From assembly GCA_900318665.1 (NCBI GenBank), contig ONLQ01000015.1, forward strand, positions 1 through 49,279: a DNA stretch of 49,279 nucleotides, read 5' to 3'. Each line of letters begins with the position of its first letter. The first letter of the stretch is position 1. The notes below the pieces were generated by a model. It had not been told where the DNA came from. It worked only from the letters and a program-made list of their open reading frames with translations, and ran no database searches. Source of the DNA: an uncultured Bacteroidales bacterium (lineage in GTDB: Bacteria > Bacteroidota > Bacteroidia > Bacteroidales > P3). This document shows, one piece after another, positions 33,063-40,865 of the stretch. A program made the position numbers and the translations under genes.

Positions 33063-33890
33063 ATGAAAAAAATCGTAGTTTTAGCACTTGTGGCACTCAT
33101 TGCCGGTAGTGCTTTTGCCGCCAAACGCAACCCCAAATCGTCGCGTCAGGAGATTGGAATCAACGGCAATGCCATCTATGTCATCGAGTACACCTACAAC
33201 CTGCACGGTGGCAAAGACAACGGCCGTCAACTTATATGCATCGACTCCATAACCTTCGACAAACGTGGCAATTTCCAGGATAAATTCCGCACCAAAGACG
33301 GTTCCTACACCTGGTATAGTTACTTTTTCGATGTCAACGGCTATTCGCTGGGCTGGAACGAATACAACCGCGAGAAGCAACTCACGGGCCGCACCGCCTA
33401 TCTCAACGACAAGAACGGCAACCGCATAGAGCGCACCATCTATATGGGCCAGCAGATGACCAAACGCGAGTCGTCACGCTTCGAGAACAACCGCAAAGTC
33501 GAAGAGCAAAGTTACGCCCCCAACGGCATGATGACCGAGAAGCGCGTCTATAAATACGACGAGGCCGGCAACAACACCGAGATGGAGTTCTACAACCGCG
33601 ACGGCGAACTCATCCAGCGTTATCTCTACAAATACGACGAGAACGGCAACCGCATTGAATGGCGCTACTACGATGCCGACGAGTTCCTCGTGGCTCTCAC
33701 CACCTACTACTACGACGACCACAACAACCTCACCGAGGTCAGTTCGTTCAACTACGACGAGCACCTCAACTGGAAGCACAGTTACATCTACGAATACGAC
33801 GAGGACGACAACTGGGTGCGCCAGACTATCTATCGCAACAATGTGCCCTACCAGGTCATTGAGCGCGAGATAGCCTTCCCCGCCTATTGA
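33063..33890 (+). CDS. Secreted protein with YD-like repeats
   Basis: This 275-residue protein has a signal peptide (residues 1-19, ending AFAA). It then shows repeating units of about 20-22 residues of the form YKYDExGNxxExxxYxxxG, for example near residues 160, 187 and 205. These resemble RHS/YD repeats, which form extended beta sheets. No enzyme or toxin domain is attached, and the protein ends soon after the last unit. It sits alone between a promoter and a terminator. A surface or periplasmic binding role is likely; the function is unknown. Confidence 0.8.
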   Translation: MKKIVVLALVALIAGSAFAAKRNPKSSRQEIGINGNAIYVIEYTYNLHGGKDNGRQLICIDSITFDKRGNFQDKFRTKDGSYTWYSYFFDVNGYSLGWNEYNREKQLTGRTAYLNDKNGNRIERTIYMGQQMTKRESSRFENNRKVEEQSYAPNGMMTEKRVYKYDEAGNNTEMEFYNRDGELIQRYLYKYDENGNRIEWRYYDADEFLVALTTYYYDDHNNLTEVSSFNYDEHLNWKHSYIYEYDEDDNWVRQTIYRNNVPYQVIEREIAFPAY

Positions 33891-33911
33891 TTTAGCATTG
33901 CTATAACCTTT

Positions 33912-33951
33912 AATCCGCCGACAGCGTAGCGTTGTCGGCGGATTTCTTTTT
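33912..33951 (+). terminator. Rho-independent terminator
   Basis: AATCCGCCGACA (33912-33923) pairs perfectly with TGTCGGCGGATT (33933-33944) and is followed by TCTTTTT. It ends the YD-like protein transcript. Confidence 0.9.
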
Positions 33952-34006
33952 AGGGCTAATTAGTCTAATTGGCCTAATTAGTCTATTAGTTCTATTCGCC
34001 CTATCA
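33952..34006. repeat. 9-bp-period degenerate array (CTAATT core)
   Basis: CTA cores begin at 33956, 33965, 33974, 33983, 33992 and 34001, each exactly 9 bases apart, in units such as CTAATTAGT and CTAATTGGC. The array lies between the terminator at 33912 and the promoter at 34062. Confidence 0.8.
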
Positions 34007-34061
34007 CCCACAATGTTCCATTTCGCCCCATTTCTCTTTTTCCCGTGCGGAAAAGAATATT

Positions 34062-34093
34062 TTTGTGTAGTCGGAGCAAAAAACGTATCTTTG
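34062..34093 (+). promoter_or_regulatory. LysE-family gene promoter: TTTG, 20-base spacer, TATCTTTG
   Basis: TTTG (34062-34065) and TATCTTTG (34086-34093) match the Bacteroidota promoter with a 20-base spacer. The gene starts 22 bases further on. Confidence 0.8.
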
Positions 34094-34115
34094 CACGCAT
34101 TTTTGAAAAACATCA

Positions 34116-34886
34116 ATGGATTTAATTCTCGGAATACTCTGCGGTATAATCCTTTCGCTGTTCTTCAGTTTCGGACCGGCGTTTTTCTCGCTATTGCAGA
34201 CCAGCATCCAGCAGGGCTATAGGCGTGCGCTGATGTTTCCTCTGGGAGTCTTTGCCAGCGACGCCATAGTGGTGTTCCTCATGCTCACCATCCTCAAAGG
34301 GGTTGAGATGACGGCAATAATCCACAACCCCTACGTTGCTATCATCGGAGGCGTAGTCATGCTGGTGATGGGCGTGCTGACATTTCGCAAAAAGGTCTCC
34401 GAGCCCACGCACAAGACTTCGCGCATCAAATTCCGCAACACCAACCGTTCCTCGCGCAAAAGCATCTTTGTTTACGGCTTTGTCATCAATTTTCTCAACC
34501 CGCTGATATGGATTTATTGGCTCGCGGTGGTGGCGTTTGTGTCGGGCGACATCATTTCCGACGATATGCCCACCAATGTGCGCCTCTTCCACATGTATCT
34601 CTTCTTCGGCGGACTACTGGCCACGACATTGGCGCTCGACATTCTGAAATGCAAACTCGCGTCGATGCTGCAACGCATCATCACTGCCAAACTGCTCAAC
34701 ACCTTTAACAAGATTACGGGCTGCATCTTCTTTGTTTTCGCCGCCTATCTTATCATCTCCATGCTGATGTTCCAATTTAGCCCCAAGGCTCGCGAACATC
34801 AACTGCAGAAGGAGCAAGACCAGAAATCGATAAAGATTATAAAGAAGATTAACGGCAACTTGCACGACACCACCTATCATTTTTAG
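34116..34886 (+). CDS. LysE/RhtB-family amino-acid exporter
   Basis: This 256-residue membrane protein has about six hydrophobic segments. The family start pattern FSFGPAFFSLLQTSIQQGYR (about residues 17-36) corresponds to the GPxxxxxxxxxxxxGxR block of LysE exporters, and NFLNPLIWIYW (about 127-137) matches the second conserved block (NP in helix 4). The C-terminus is a charged 35-residue tail. Substrates are probably amino acids, but the exact one is not evident. It is transcribed alone and is convergent with the hydrolase gene. Confidence 0.88.
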   Translation: MDLILGILCGIILSLFFSFGPAFFSLLQTSIQQGYRRALMFPLGVFASDAIVVFLMLTILKGVEMTAIIHNPYVAIIGGVVMLVMGVLTFRKKVSEPTHKTSRIKFRNTNRSSRKSIFVYGFVINFLNPLIWIYWLAVVAFVSGDIISDDMPTNVRLFHMYLFFGGLLATTLALDILKCKLASMLQRIITAKLLNTFNKITGCIFFVFAAYLIISMLMFQFSPKAREHQLQKEQDQKSIKIIKKINGNLHDTTYHF

Positions 34887-34939
34887 GCGTGTCTTGCCAC
34901 TCTCCCTCTCATTTCATTCCGCCCACAAAACAATGAGGC

Positions 34940-35932
34940 TTAACGGTAGCGTTCTTCGTCGAACACTCCCTCTTCGCGCTCGTCATAATCCAGCAGGTCT
35001 TTCAAGGTGAGTTTCGACAACGGGGTTATGAGAAACTCGTCGGACGAGCAATGGCTGTCGTAGTGTATGCGACGACCCGCAAGCACAGCGTCAATAAAGG
35101 CCGTGTATTCCGTCATGGTGCGATAGAGGTAACTGCACACCTCGTGGCCGTGTTTACGGTAGCGGAAAGCCCAATAGACATAGTCGTTGTCGGCAAAATT
35201 GGAGATAAGGCAGTCGCTGCCGCCATAATGTGCCGCAAAGAGACTTATGCAGCGGTAGGGCACCACCTTGTCCACCTCGCCATAGAAGAAGGCCGTGGGG
35301 GCTGGCTCGCTTTTGTATTTCAACGAGCCGTGATGGTTGAACACCGCACCGGAATAAGACACTACGGCGGCAGGACGGAACGCCTGCGGCAGGTCGCGGG
35401 CGGCCTCCAGGCCATTGGCACGAGCAAAATCGAGTTGCAACACCGCTATAGCGCCAGCGCTGCTGCCCGTAAGAATGATTTTCGTGGTGTCGATATTCAA
35501 ACTGTCGGCATGACGCACAAGAAACGCCACCGCAGCGCCACAATCGGCAGCAGCATAGTTGAAGGCACTATCCAAGGCATCGAGATATTTGCTCTTCGAG
35601 AGTTTGGAAAACTCTACCATGCCGAAATATTTGCGATACTCTATCGCCGCCACCGAGAAGCCGGCACGCAGCAACGCATCGGCATCTAAGCGGGTCTGCT
35701 TGTCGTTGCGATTTCCTTTGATGAAGGCGCCGCCATAGAGATAGACCACCGTGGCACGGTCGGCACGCGGGTTGACGGGGCAATAGAAATTGAGATACAG
35801 GCTGTCGGTGCCGCGCACGGCAAAGAGGTGCGTGCTGCTGTCGGCACAGGTCAACGGTCCCTGCAAGGGTTTCTGAGCATAAAGCAATGCCGTCGAAAGA
35901 AATAGCGCGACAAAAAGGATTGTTTTCTTCAT
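34940..35932 (-). CDS. Secreted alpha/beta-hydrolase (esterase-like)
   Basis: This 330-residue protein has a signal peptide (residues 1-20, ending LLYAQ) when started at ATG 35932; the longer frame from 35959 would precede it with polar residues. The oxyanion block is YLYGGAFIKG (an HGG-type loop with Tyr), and the nucleophile Ser is in GSSAGA. A probable acid and His lie in EVDKVVPY and FRYRKHGHEV. This is the carboxylesterase/acetyl-xylan-esterase-like class. It starts two bases after the murF stop, so the genes are co-transcribed although no functional link is evident. Confidence 0.85.
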   Translation of the reverse strand: MKKTILFVALFLSTALLYAQKPLQGPLTCADSSTHLFAVRGTDSLYLNFYCPVNPRADRATVVYLYGGAFIKGNRNDKQTRLDADALLRAGFSVAAIEYRKYFGMVEFSKLSKSKYLDALDSAFNYAAADCGAAVAFLVRHADSLNIDTTKIILTGSSAGAIAVLQLDFARANGLEAARDLPQAFRPAAVVSYSGAVFNHHGSLKYKSEPAPTAFFYGEVDKVVPYRCISLFAAHYGGSDCLISNFADNDYVYWAFRYRKHGHEVCSYLYRTMTEYTAFIDAVLAGRRIHYDSHCSSDEFLITPLSKLTLKDLLDYDEREEGVFDEERYR

Positions 35933-35934
35933 AA

Positions 35935-37335
35935 TTATAGCAGTTGTTCGAGTTGCCACAAGCGGTTTGAGTTAGAGCCCTTTATCAGTATTGTGGCGCC
36001 ACTGACGGGGTGCTCTTTCAGGTGTTGCATCACGGCCTCGGTGTCGGCAAAATGGTGACAGATGCCGCTCGCGTTCATAAGGTCGGCGGCACAGCCAAAC
36101 TCCTCGCCCACCAGCATGATGGCGTCAAGGCGAGCCGCCAGCAGTTGTTCCACAAGAGCACGGTGCTCACCTCGCGAGGCGGAGCCCAGTTCGCGCATGG
36201 CGCCGAGAATGACCATCTTGTGCGGCGCATCAACCTGCACGAAATTTTCCACCGCCACACGCATACTCGACGGGTTGGCGTTGTAGCAGTCGAGAAACAG
36301 CACATTGCGCTCGGTCTGCTTATACTGCGAGCGGTTGTTGGTGGGCTGGTAGGCCTCTATGGCCTCTTTTATATCGAATGGTTCTACGCCGAAATGCAGA
36401 CCCACGGCAGCGGCGGCCATGGCGTTGTCGAAATTGTAGCCACCCAGCAGGTGCGACTGTATAGTATATACCACGTCGTCACATTCAATATAGAAACGCA
36501 TATAGGGGTTGCACTCCATAAGGGCGCCCTTCACGTTGGCGGCCTCGCTGCTGCCGTAGGTCAGCAGGTTCACACTGCTACGAGCGGCATCGAAATCCAC
36601 CACAGGATAGTCGGGAATATAGCCTGGAACCGACGACGGAACCGACGGCATGACGCAGACCTTCGAGGCTTGGTCCATCAGTATATCGTTGTCGGCATTG
36701 GCAAAGATAGTGCCGCCCACCACGCCAAGATGGCGGTAGAGTTCGGTCTTTGTGTTCACCACACCCTCAAACGAGCCAAAACCCTCCAAATGAGCCTTGC
36801 CGACATTGGTAATCAGTCCGCACGTCGGCAGGGCTATAGAGCATAACGCCTCTATCTCGCCAGAATGGTTGGCACCCATCTCCACAATGGCTATCTCAGT
36901 GTCAACAGGCATCGACAGCAACGTCAACGGCACACCTAAATGATTGTTAAAATTGCCCGCCGTGGCGTGGACACGATAGCGAGTGGCAAGCACCTCGCGC
37001 ACCAGTTCCTTGGTGGTTGTCTTGCCGTTGGTGCCGGTGATGCCCACCACGGGAATGGTGAGGTGCTGGCGGTGGTGCAAAGCCAACTGCTGCAGCACCT
37101 TTAGCACGTCGGGCACCACAATGCAACGCTCGTCAACACGATAGCGCTCGTCGGAGATGACGCACAACGCGGCACCCGCCTTAAGAGCCTGCTCGGCAAA
37201 GGCGTTGCCATCGAAGGTGTCGCCCTTGAAGGCAAAGAAGATTGAACCGGGGACTATGGCACGCGTGTCGGTGGTGACGGCGTGCGACAGCAGATACTGT
37301 TTGTAGAGCAACGAGATTATTTCGTTTTGCTGCAT
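35935..37335 (-). CDS. murF: UDP-N-acetylmuramoyl-tripeptide:D-Ala-D-Ala ligase
   Basis: This 466-residue Mur ligase adds D-Ala-D-Ala to the peptidoglycan precursor. The ATP loop is GITGTNGKTTTK (about residues 98-109), followed by NFNNHLGVP, EMGANHSGEI and the C-terminal CYNANPSSM. ATG 37335 (MQQNEII) is chosen, because the longer frame to 37404 crosses the -7 box at 37357. Length is usual for the family. It shares its upstream region with the divergent SIMPL gene and the 21-bp repeat array. Confidence 0.96.
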   Translation of the reverse strand: MQQNEIISLLYKQYLLSHAVTTDTRAIVPGSIFFAFKGDTFDGNAFAEQALKAGAALCVISDERYRVDERCIVVPDVLKVLQQLALHHRQHLTIPVVGITGTNGKTTTKELVREVLATRYRVHATAGNFNNHLGVPLTLLSMPVDTEIAIVEMGANHSGEIEALCSIALPTCGLITNVGKAHLEGFGSFEGVVNTKTELYRHLGVVGGTIFANADNDILMDQASKVCVMPSVPSSVPGYIPDYPVVDFDAARSSVNLLTYGSSEAANVKGALMECNPYMRFYIECDDVVYTIQSHLLGGYNFDNAMAAAAVGLHFGVEPFDIKEAIEAYQPTNNRSQYKQTERNVLFLDCYNANPSSMRVAVENFVQVDAPHKMVILGAMRELGSASRGEHRALVEQLLAARLDAIMLVGEEFGCAADLMNASGICHHFADTEAVMQHLKEHPVSGATILIKGSNSNRLWQLEQLL

Positions 37336-37356
37336 GACATATTGTTTTTGAGACTG

Positions 37357-37364
37357 CAAAAATA
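37357..37364 (-). promoter_or_regulatory. murF -7 box TATTTTTG (minus strand)
   Basis: Read on the minus strand, TATTTTTG lies 22 bases before the murF ATG. No -33 TTG at standard distance; the 21-bp repeats begin about 40 bases upstream. Confidence 0.55.
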
Positions 37365-37401
37365 CTAAATTAAAGCGACATTCTGCCATCGCCACACACC
37401 A

Positions 37402-37453
37402 CATTCATACATATTATGCGGCATTTCATACTGCCAACAGCACATTTCGTACA
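37402..37453 (+). promoter_or_regulatory. Three direct repeats CATTTC[A/G]TAC at 21-bp spacing (second operator array)
   Basis: The copies are CATTCATAC ending at 37410, CATTTCATAC ending at 37431 and CATTTCGTAC ending at 37452, so their ends are exactly 21 bases apart. The last end is 41 bases before the -7 box at 37493, the same offset as in the array at 4264-4315. It lies in the divergent murF/SIMPL region and might act on either gene, but the orientation and offset match the SIMPL promoter. Confidence 0.68.
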
Positions 37454-37492
37454 TTTTTGCAATCAATATGGCCCACGAAACGACATTTTTCG

Positions 37493-37500
37493 TACCTTTG
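37493..37500 (+). promoter_or_regulatory. -7 box TACCTTTG of the SIMPL gene
   Basis: TACCTTTG lies 33 bases ahead of ATG 37533. There is no TTG at 19-21 bases upstream, again fitting an activator-dependent promoter. Confidence 0.6.
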
Positions 37501-37532
37501 CACACATAATAACCCCTTAAACAATTATCATC

Positions 37533-38279
37533 ATGTCCGAACAAGAACAACCCACCACAGCCCCTACCGAGAAGAAATGCCACGGCCATCGCGGCATAGG
37601 CTCGTCTATCGTCATTGCAGCAGCCATTCTCGGCCTTTTCTTCTATTTCGCCTACACCGAGTCGCATAACAACGGCGGCCAGGTGAGCGTGCGCGGCCTC
37701 TGCGAGCGCGAAATCAAAGCCGACCGCGCCATCTATCCTATCACCTTCGCCGTGGCTGGCGACAACCTCGAGTCGGTGTTCAATACCGTCCAAGCACAGA
37801 ACGAGACCATCACCAATTTCTTGAAAGAGAACGGCATCACTGCCGAAGAGTACTCTATCAGCGCTCCACATATCACCGACCACTACGCACAGAACAACTA
37901 CGGCGACAACTACAAGACCCGCTTCATCATCACGTCGGTCATCACCATCTACTCCACCAACGTTGACACCGTGCTGGCACTGCAGAACAACCTGTCTAAA
38001 CTCATCGAGAAAGGCCTCGTCATCGGCACCGGCAACGGCTGGGAGAACCCCGTGCAGTTCCTTTTTGAAGGCCTTAACGACGTGAAGCCCCAGATGATAG
38101 AAGAGGCCAACAACAACGCACGCGTCGCCGCCGAGCAGTTCGCCAAAAACTCCAACAGCCGCCTTGGCAAAATCAAGACCGCCACACAGGGCTATTTCGA
38201 GATTGAGAACCGCGACAGCAACACCCCGCACATCAAGAAAGTCCGCGTAGTGACCAACATCACCTACCATCTGAAATAA
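37533..38279 (+). CDS. SIMPL-domain (DUF541) membrane-anchored protein
   Basis: This 248-residue protein has one N-terminal membrane helix (about residues 24-43) after a charged, His-containing start. A SIMPL/DUF541 domain follows (about 50-240), with VSVRGLCEREIKADRAIYPI at its first strand and the block EEANNNARVAAEQFA near 190. It is probably displayed on the periplasmic side. The molecular role of the family is unclear; members are linked to envelope stress and signalling. It carries the second 21-bp repeat array upstream and ends at a strong terminator. Confidence 0.85.
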   Translation: MSEQEQPTTAPTEKKCHGHRGIGSSIVIAAAILGLFFYFAYTESHNNGGQVSVRGLCEREIKADRAIYPITFAVAGDNLESVFNTVQAQNETITNFLKENGITAEEYSISAPHITDHYAQNNYGDNYKTRFIITSVITIYSTNVDTVLALQNNLSKLIEKGLVIGTGNGWENPVQFLFEGLNDVKPQMIEEANNNARVAAEQFAKNSNSRLGKIKTATQGYFEIENRDSNTPHIKKVRVVTNITYHLK

Positions 38280-38297
38280 AACGGACTAACGACCAAC

Positions 38298-38348
38298 GAA
38301 AGGTGAAATGCGGACCACAGCCATTCGCACTTCACCTTTCTTTTTTTT
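38298..38348 (+). terminator. Rho-independent terminator after the SIMPL gene
   Basis: GAAAGGTGAAATGCG (38298-38312) pairs with CGCACTTCACCTTTC (38326-38340) with one mismatch, followed by eight T residues. Confidence 0.9.
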
Positions 38349-38380
38349 CACGTTCCGACACGGATAACAAAACAATCACT

Positions 38381-38863
38381 ATGGGAAAGATTGCCAAGAC
38401 CAATGCCGCACGACTGCTGGACCAGCAGAAAGTGGCCTACGAACTGATACCCTACGAGGTTGACGAGAACAACCTCGGCGCCGAGCATATAGCCGCCCAA
38501 TTGGGCGAGGACATAGTGCAGGTCTATAAGACGCTGGTGCTGCAAGGCGACCGCAGCGGCTATTTTGTCTGCGTGGTGCCAGGCGCTGCCGAGGTGGACC
38601 TGAAGAAAGCCGCCAAGGTGTCGGGCAACAAGAAGTGCGACCTCATTCCGATGAAAGAACTGCTGCCGCTCACAGGCTATATCCGTGGCGGCTGCAGCCC
38701 CATAGGAATGAAAAAAGCCTTTCCGACGTTCTTCGACGAGACCTGCATGCTCCACGAGCAGATATTTGTAAGCGCCGGCATAAGAGGCCTGCAATTCAAA
38801 ATAGCCCCCACCGACCTAATAAAAGCAGCAAAAGCCACCCTATCAGACTTAACAACAGAATAA
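38381..38863 (+). CDS. ybaK: YbaK/EbsC-family Cys-tRNA(Pro) deacylase
   Basis: This 160-residue cytoplasmic protein resembles YbaK, which hydrolyses Cys wrongly attached to tRNA-Pro. The marks are the N-terminal TNAARLLDQQKVAYELIPYE, the block VYKTLVLQGD with the conserved Lys near residue 49, and GGCSPIGMKKAFPTF (about 105-119), the conserved GG.SP(I/L)G substrate loop. ATG 38381 is chosen because the longer frame from 38303 runs through the preceding terminator. Length is typical (about 155-160). Confidence 0.93.
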   Translation: MGKIAKTNAARLLDQQKVAYELIPYEVDENNLGAEHIAAQLGEDIVQVYKTLVLQGDRSGYFVCVVPGAAEVDLKKAAKVSGNKKCDLIPMKELLPLTGYIRGGCSPIGMKKAFPTFFDETCMLHEQIFVSAGIRGLQFKIAPTDLIKAAKATLSDLTTE

Positions 38864-39066
38864 TTTTGAAAGTAGAATTCTGAAAACAAGAGGGAAAAGC
38901 GAATTATGAATTCAGAAAAGTAATAGACAGTGTACGGCGGCAGCCTTTGGCCTTGATGAAAAAGCGTTAAGAAAAATGAGGAGAAAAGGCGTTAAAAAGT
39001 CCGTATGGAGGACAGAAATTTGAATATTTTGCGAGCAGATTGAAACCTTGATAAAATAAGTTTTGC

Positions 39067-39105
39067 AAAAAAAAAGCAGAGGCGGTTTCGTTGTGGAACC
39101 GCCTC
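39067..39105 (-). terminator. Terminator of the DUF177-rpmF operon (minus strand)
   Basis: GAGGCGGTT (39079-39087) pairs with AACCGCCTC (39097-39105). On the minus strand the stem is followed by GC and a run of nine T residues (A run at 39067-39075 on plus). The remaining 200 bases toward ybaK show nothing gene-like. Confidence 0.85.
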
Positions 39106-39131
39106 CGTTGTTTGTTTGGTTTGGTGTATCT

Positions 39132-39317
39132 TTATGCCTCGTTGTTCTTCTCGATAGCGAGTTTGCCGCGGTAGTAGCCGCAAGCGGGGCATACATGGTG
39201 ATACATAACGGGCTGGCCGCAGTTGCTGCAAGTCGATAACTGGGCTGCCTCCAAACTGTCGTGCGTTCTTCTCTTAGCCGTACGGGTCTGTGAGAATCTG
39301 TGTTTTGGATGTGGCAT
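39132..39317 (-). CDS. rpmF: 50S ribosomal protein L32
   Basis: This 61-residue basic protein has the L32 start MPHPKHRFSQTRTAKRRTHD and a zinc ribbon with Cys pairs (CSNCG near residue 30, CPACGYYRG near 43). It follows the DUF177 gene as in most bacteria. The usual downstream fatty-acid genes (plsX/fabH) are absent; a terminator follows instead. Confidence 0.97.
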   Translation of the reverse strand: MPHPKHRFSQTRTAKRRTHDSLEAAQLSTCSNCGQPVMYHHVCPACGYYRGKLAIEKNNEA

Positions 39318-39385
39318 GATTAATTATTTTTTATTATTATTATTTTTCATTCTAAAAGCAACAACGATTGTGCTTTGGGCTCTCT

Positions 39386-39934
39386 TCACTCTCCCTGCTT
39401 GAGGTCCATCAGTTTGGCCCAGCGGGGGTCTATCTCTCCAGTAGGATTTGACGTCTCACTCTCCTCGTCGCTCTCCGCAGTGATGTATTTCAGCATCTCC
39501 GGGTCGCAGGTCGAATTGCCATTCTCGTCATCGGGATGAACATGTTGCAGCGGCAACGCTATCACCACATATTCATAAAGCCATTGAGCCAAGTCAATGC
39601 TGTTCTCGCTGTCGGGCAGTATCACCACGTCTTCGTCCTCGCTCTCCTGCTCTTTGTCGCTGATGCGCACGGTCAGCAGGTGGTTGCCTTCCACCGGCAC
39701 TTCCATCATGCCGAGACAGCGGTCGCACTGGGTCTTAACCATTCCGTCAAACGATATATGGAATAGCATCAGACGCTCTTTTTTCTCCAGATTGACCTGA
39801 AAATGGACTTCCCCATCGTTCAAATCCTCATTTTCAAACCCCTCAAAGAACTCTTTACCCAGAGTGAAATCGTAGTCATAAAAACCTGATTTTAACCCAC
39901 TAAACTGGATAACGGTATCGGTTTGAACTGGCAT
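39386..39934 (-). CDS. yceD: DUF177/YceD-family protein
   Basis: This 182-residue acidic protein belongs to the YceD family found upstream of rpmF and linked to 23S rRNA accumulation. The central Cys pair CDRCLGMMEVPVEG (about residues 66-79) is the family signature. The acidic segment EQESEDEDVVILP and the C-terminal DPRWAKLMDLK are also typical. ATG 39934 (MPVQTD) is chosen over the in-frame codon at 39967, which lies inside the -7 box. Confidence 0.9.
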   Translation of the reverse strand: MPVQTDTVIQFSGLKSGFYDYDFTLGKEFFEGFENEDLNDGEVHFQVNLEKKERLMLFHISFDGMVKTQCDRCLGMMEVPVEGNHLLTVRISDKEQESEDEDVVILPDSENSIDLAQWLYEYVVIALPLQHVHPDDENGNSTCDPEMLKYITAESDEESETSNPTGEIDPRWAKLMDLKQGE

Positions 39935-39956
39935 AAGCACACTCGTTATGAGTTTG

Positions 39957-39964
39957 CAAAGATA
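39957..39964 (-). promoter_or_regulatory. -7 box TATCTTTG of the DUF177-rpmF operon
   Basis: On the minus strand TATCTTTG precedes the chosen ATG (39934) by 22 bases. No -33 TTG at the normal distance was found. Confidence 0.6.
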
Positions 39965-40030
39965 CAACTTTTTTAGAATTATGAAAATAAAAGTTTCAAA
40001 GCATATTTTTTATATGCCGCACCGACAAAT

Positions 40031-40855
40031 CTATTTTTTGTCTTGTATAGATTGAAACTCGGATATGTCGCCGAAATCCATGCCGTCTATCAGCACGCGG
40101 CCTTTGGTGGCGCGGCCTAAAAAGCAGCAGTTTAGGCCTGCCTCGTTGAATTTCTCCACAAAGAGGTTGTCGTTTTCTTCGGCAAGTGCCAGCACATAGC
40201 GGCCTGGCTCTTCGCCAAAGAGGAAGGCGTCTAACCGCACCTCGCGGCAGGTCAGCACGTCGAAGCCGTAGCGATGGCCGTCGGCGCCGCCACAGAAGGC
40301 CGTGAGAGCCGCAAACAGGCCTCCCTCACCTATGGTGCGCCAGTCGGTGACTATGGCGTTGTCGCGCAGCGCGGAGAGTATCATATCGGTGTATTCGCGC
40401 CGCTCGCTGTCGTCGGCAAAGTCCATCGGCGTGTCGGACAGATGGAGGCAGGAGACAGCATAGTCCGACCCGAGAAAGACGCTGCTGACGTCGCCCACCA
40501 TATAGAGCAGGCTGCCCTGCTGCACCTGGTAGTGTTCGCCCGCAGGCAACGAGATTGTCTCCATCAGCCTGTGCGCCAAATCGACACACTCGCGCACACG
40601 GGGCTCGCGGATTTCTTTGTGCAGGGCGTCGCCGCCGGCATACAGGTAGTCGTGCCGCTCGGTGGTGTGGCGTTGTCCGCGCAGCCAGCCCAGCAGGCTC
40701 TGCTGACGGCCATTGGCCTCCCACATGGCCAGCAGGGTGCCGAGTTCGTCAATCTTGGGACGCCGTCCCACGATGCAGACCACCTCTTCCAGCACCGCCT
40801 CGCTGATGCCCATAGCCTGCAAGACCTCTTCGCTAACTATTTCGTTGTCGTCCAT
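40031..40855 (-). CDS. Small PurL/PurM-like protein (AIR-synthase C-terminal-like domain)
   Basis: This 274-residue protein looks like pieces of FGAM synthase PurL. Residues 20-50 (VGRRPKIDELGTLLAMW) recall the PurL linker helix (GREPTLDELGxLxxMW). Residues 150-265 recall the AIR-synthase C-terminal domain, with TIGEGGLFAALTAFC, FLFGEEPGRYVLAL and LGRATKGRVLIDG. The large ATP-binding domain is missing, so catalysis as PurL is not expected. It lies 10 bases after the vsr-like gene and ends the minus-strand cluster. Function unknown; a regulatory or diverged ligand-binding paralogue is possible. Confidence 0.65.
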   Translation of the reverse strand: MDDNEIVSEEVLQAMGISEAVLEEVVCIVGRRPKIDELGTLLAMWEANGRQQSLLGWLRGQRHTTERHDYLYAGGDALHKEIREPRVRECVDLAHRLMETISLPAGEHYQVQQGSLLYMVGDVSSVFLGSDYAVSCLHLSDTPMDFADDSERREYTDMILSALRDNAIVTDWRTIGEGGLFAALTAFCGGADGHRYGFDVLTCREVRLDAFLFGEEPGRYVLALAEENDNLFVEKFNEAGLNCCFLGRATKGRVLIDGMDFGDISEFQSIQDKK

Positions 40856-40865
40856 AGGTTGTTTG

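Noticed and set aside
38864-39066. Gap between ybaK and the rpmF terminator checked for a small gene or ncRNA
   Set aside because: Only AT-rich sequence with short GAATTC-containing repeats was seen; nothing supports a gene.
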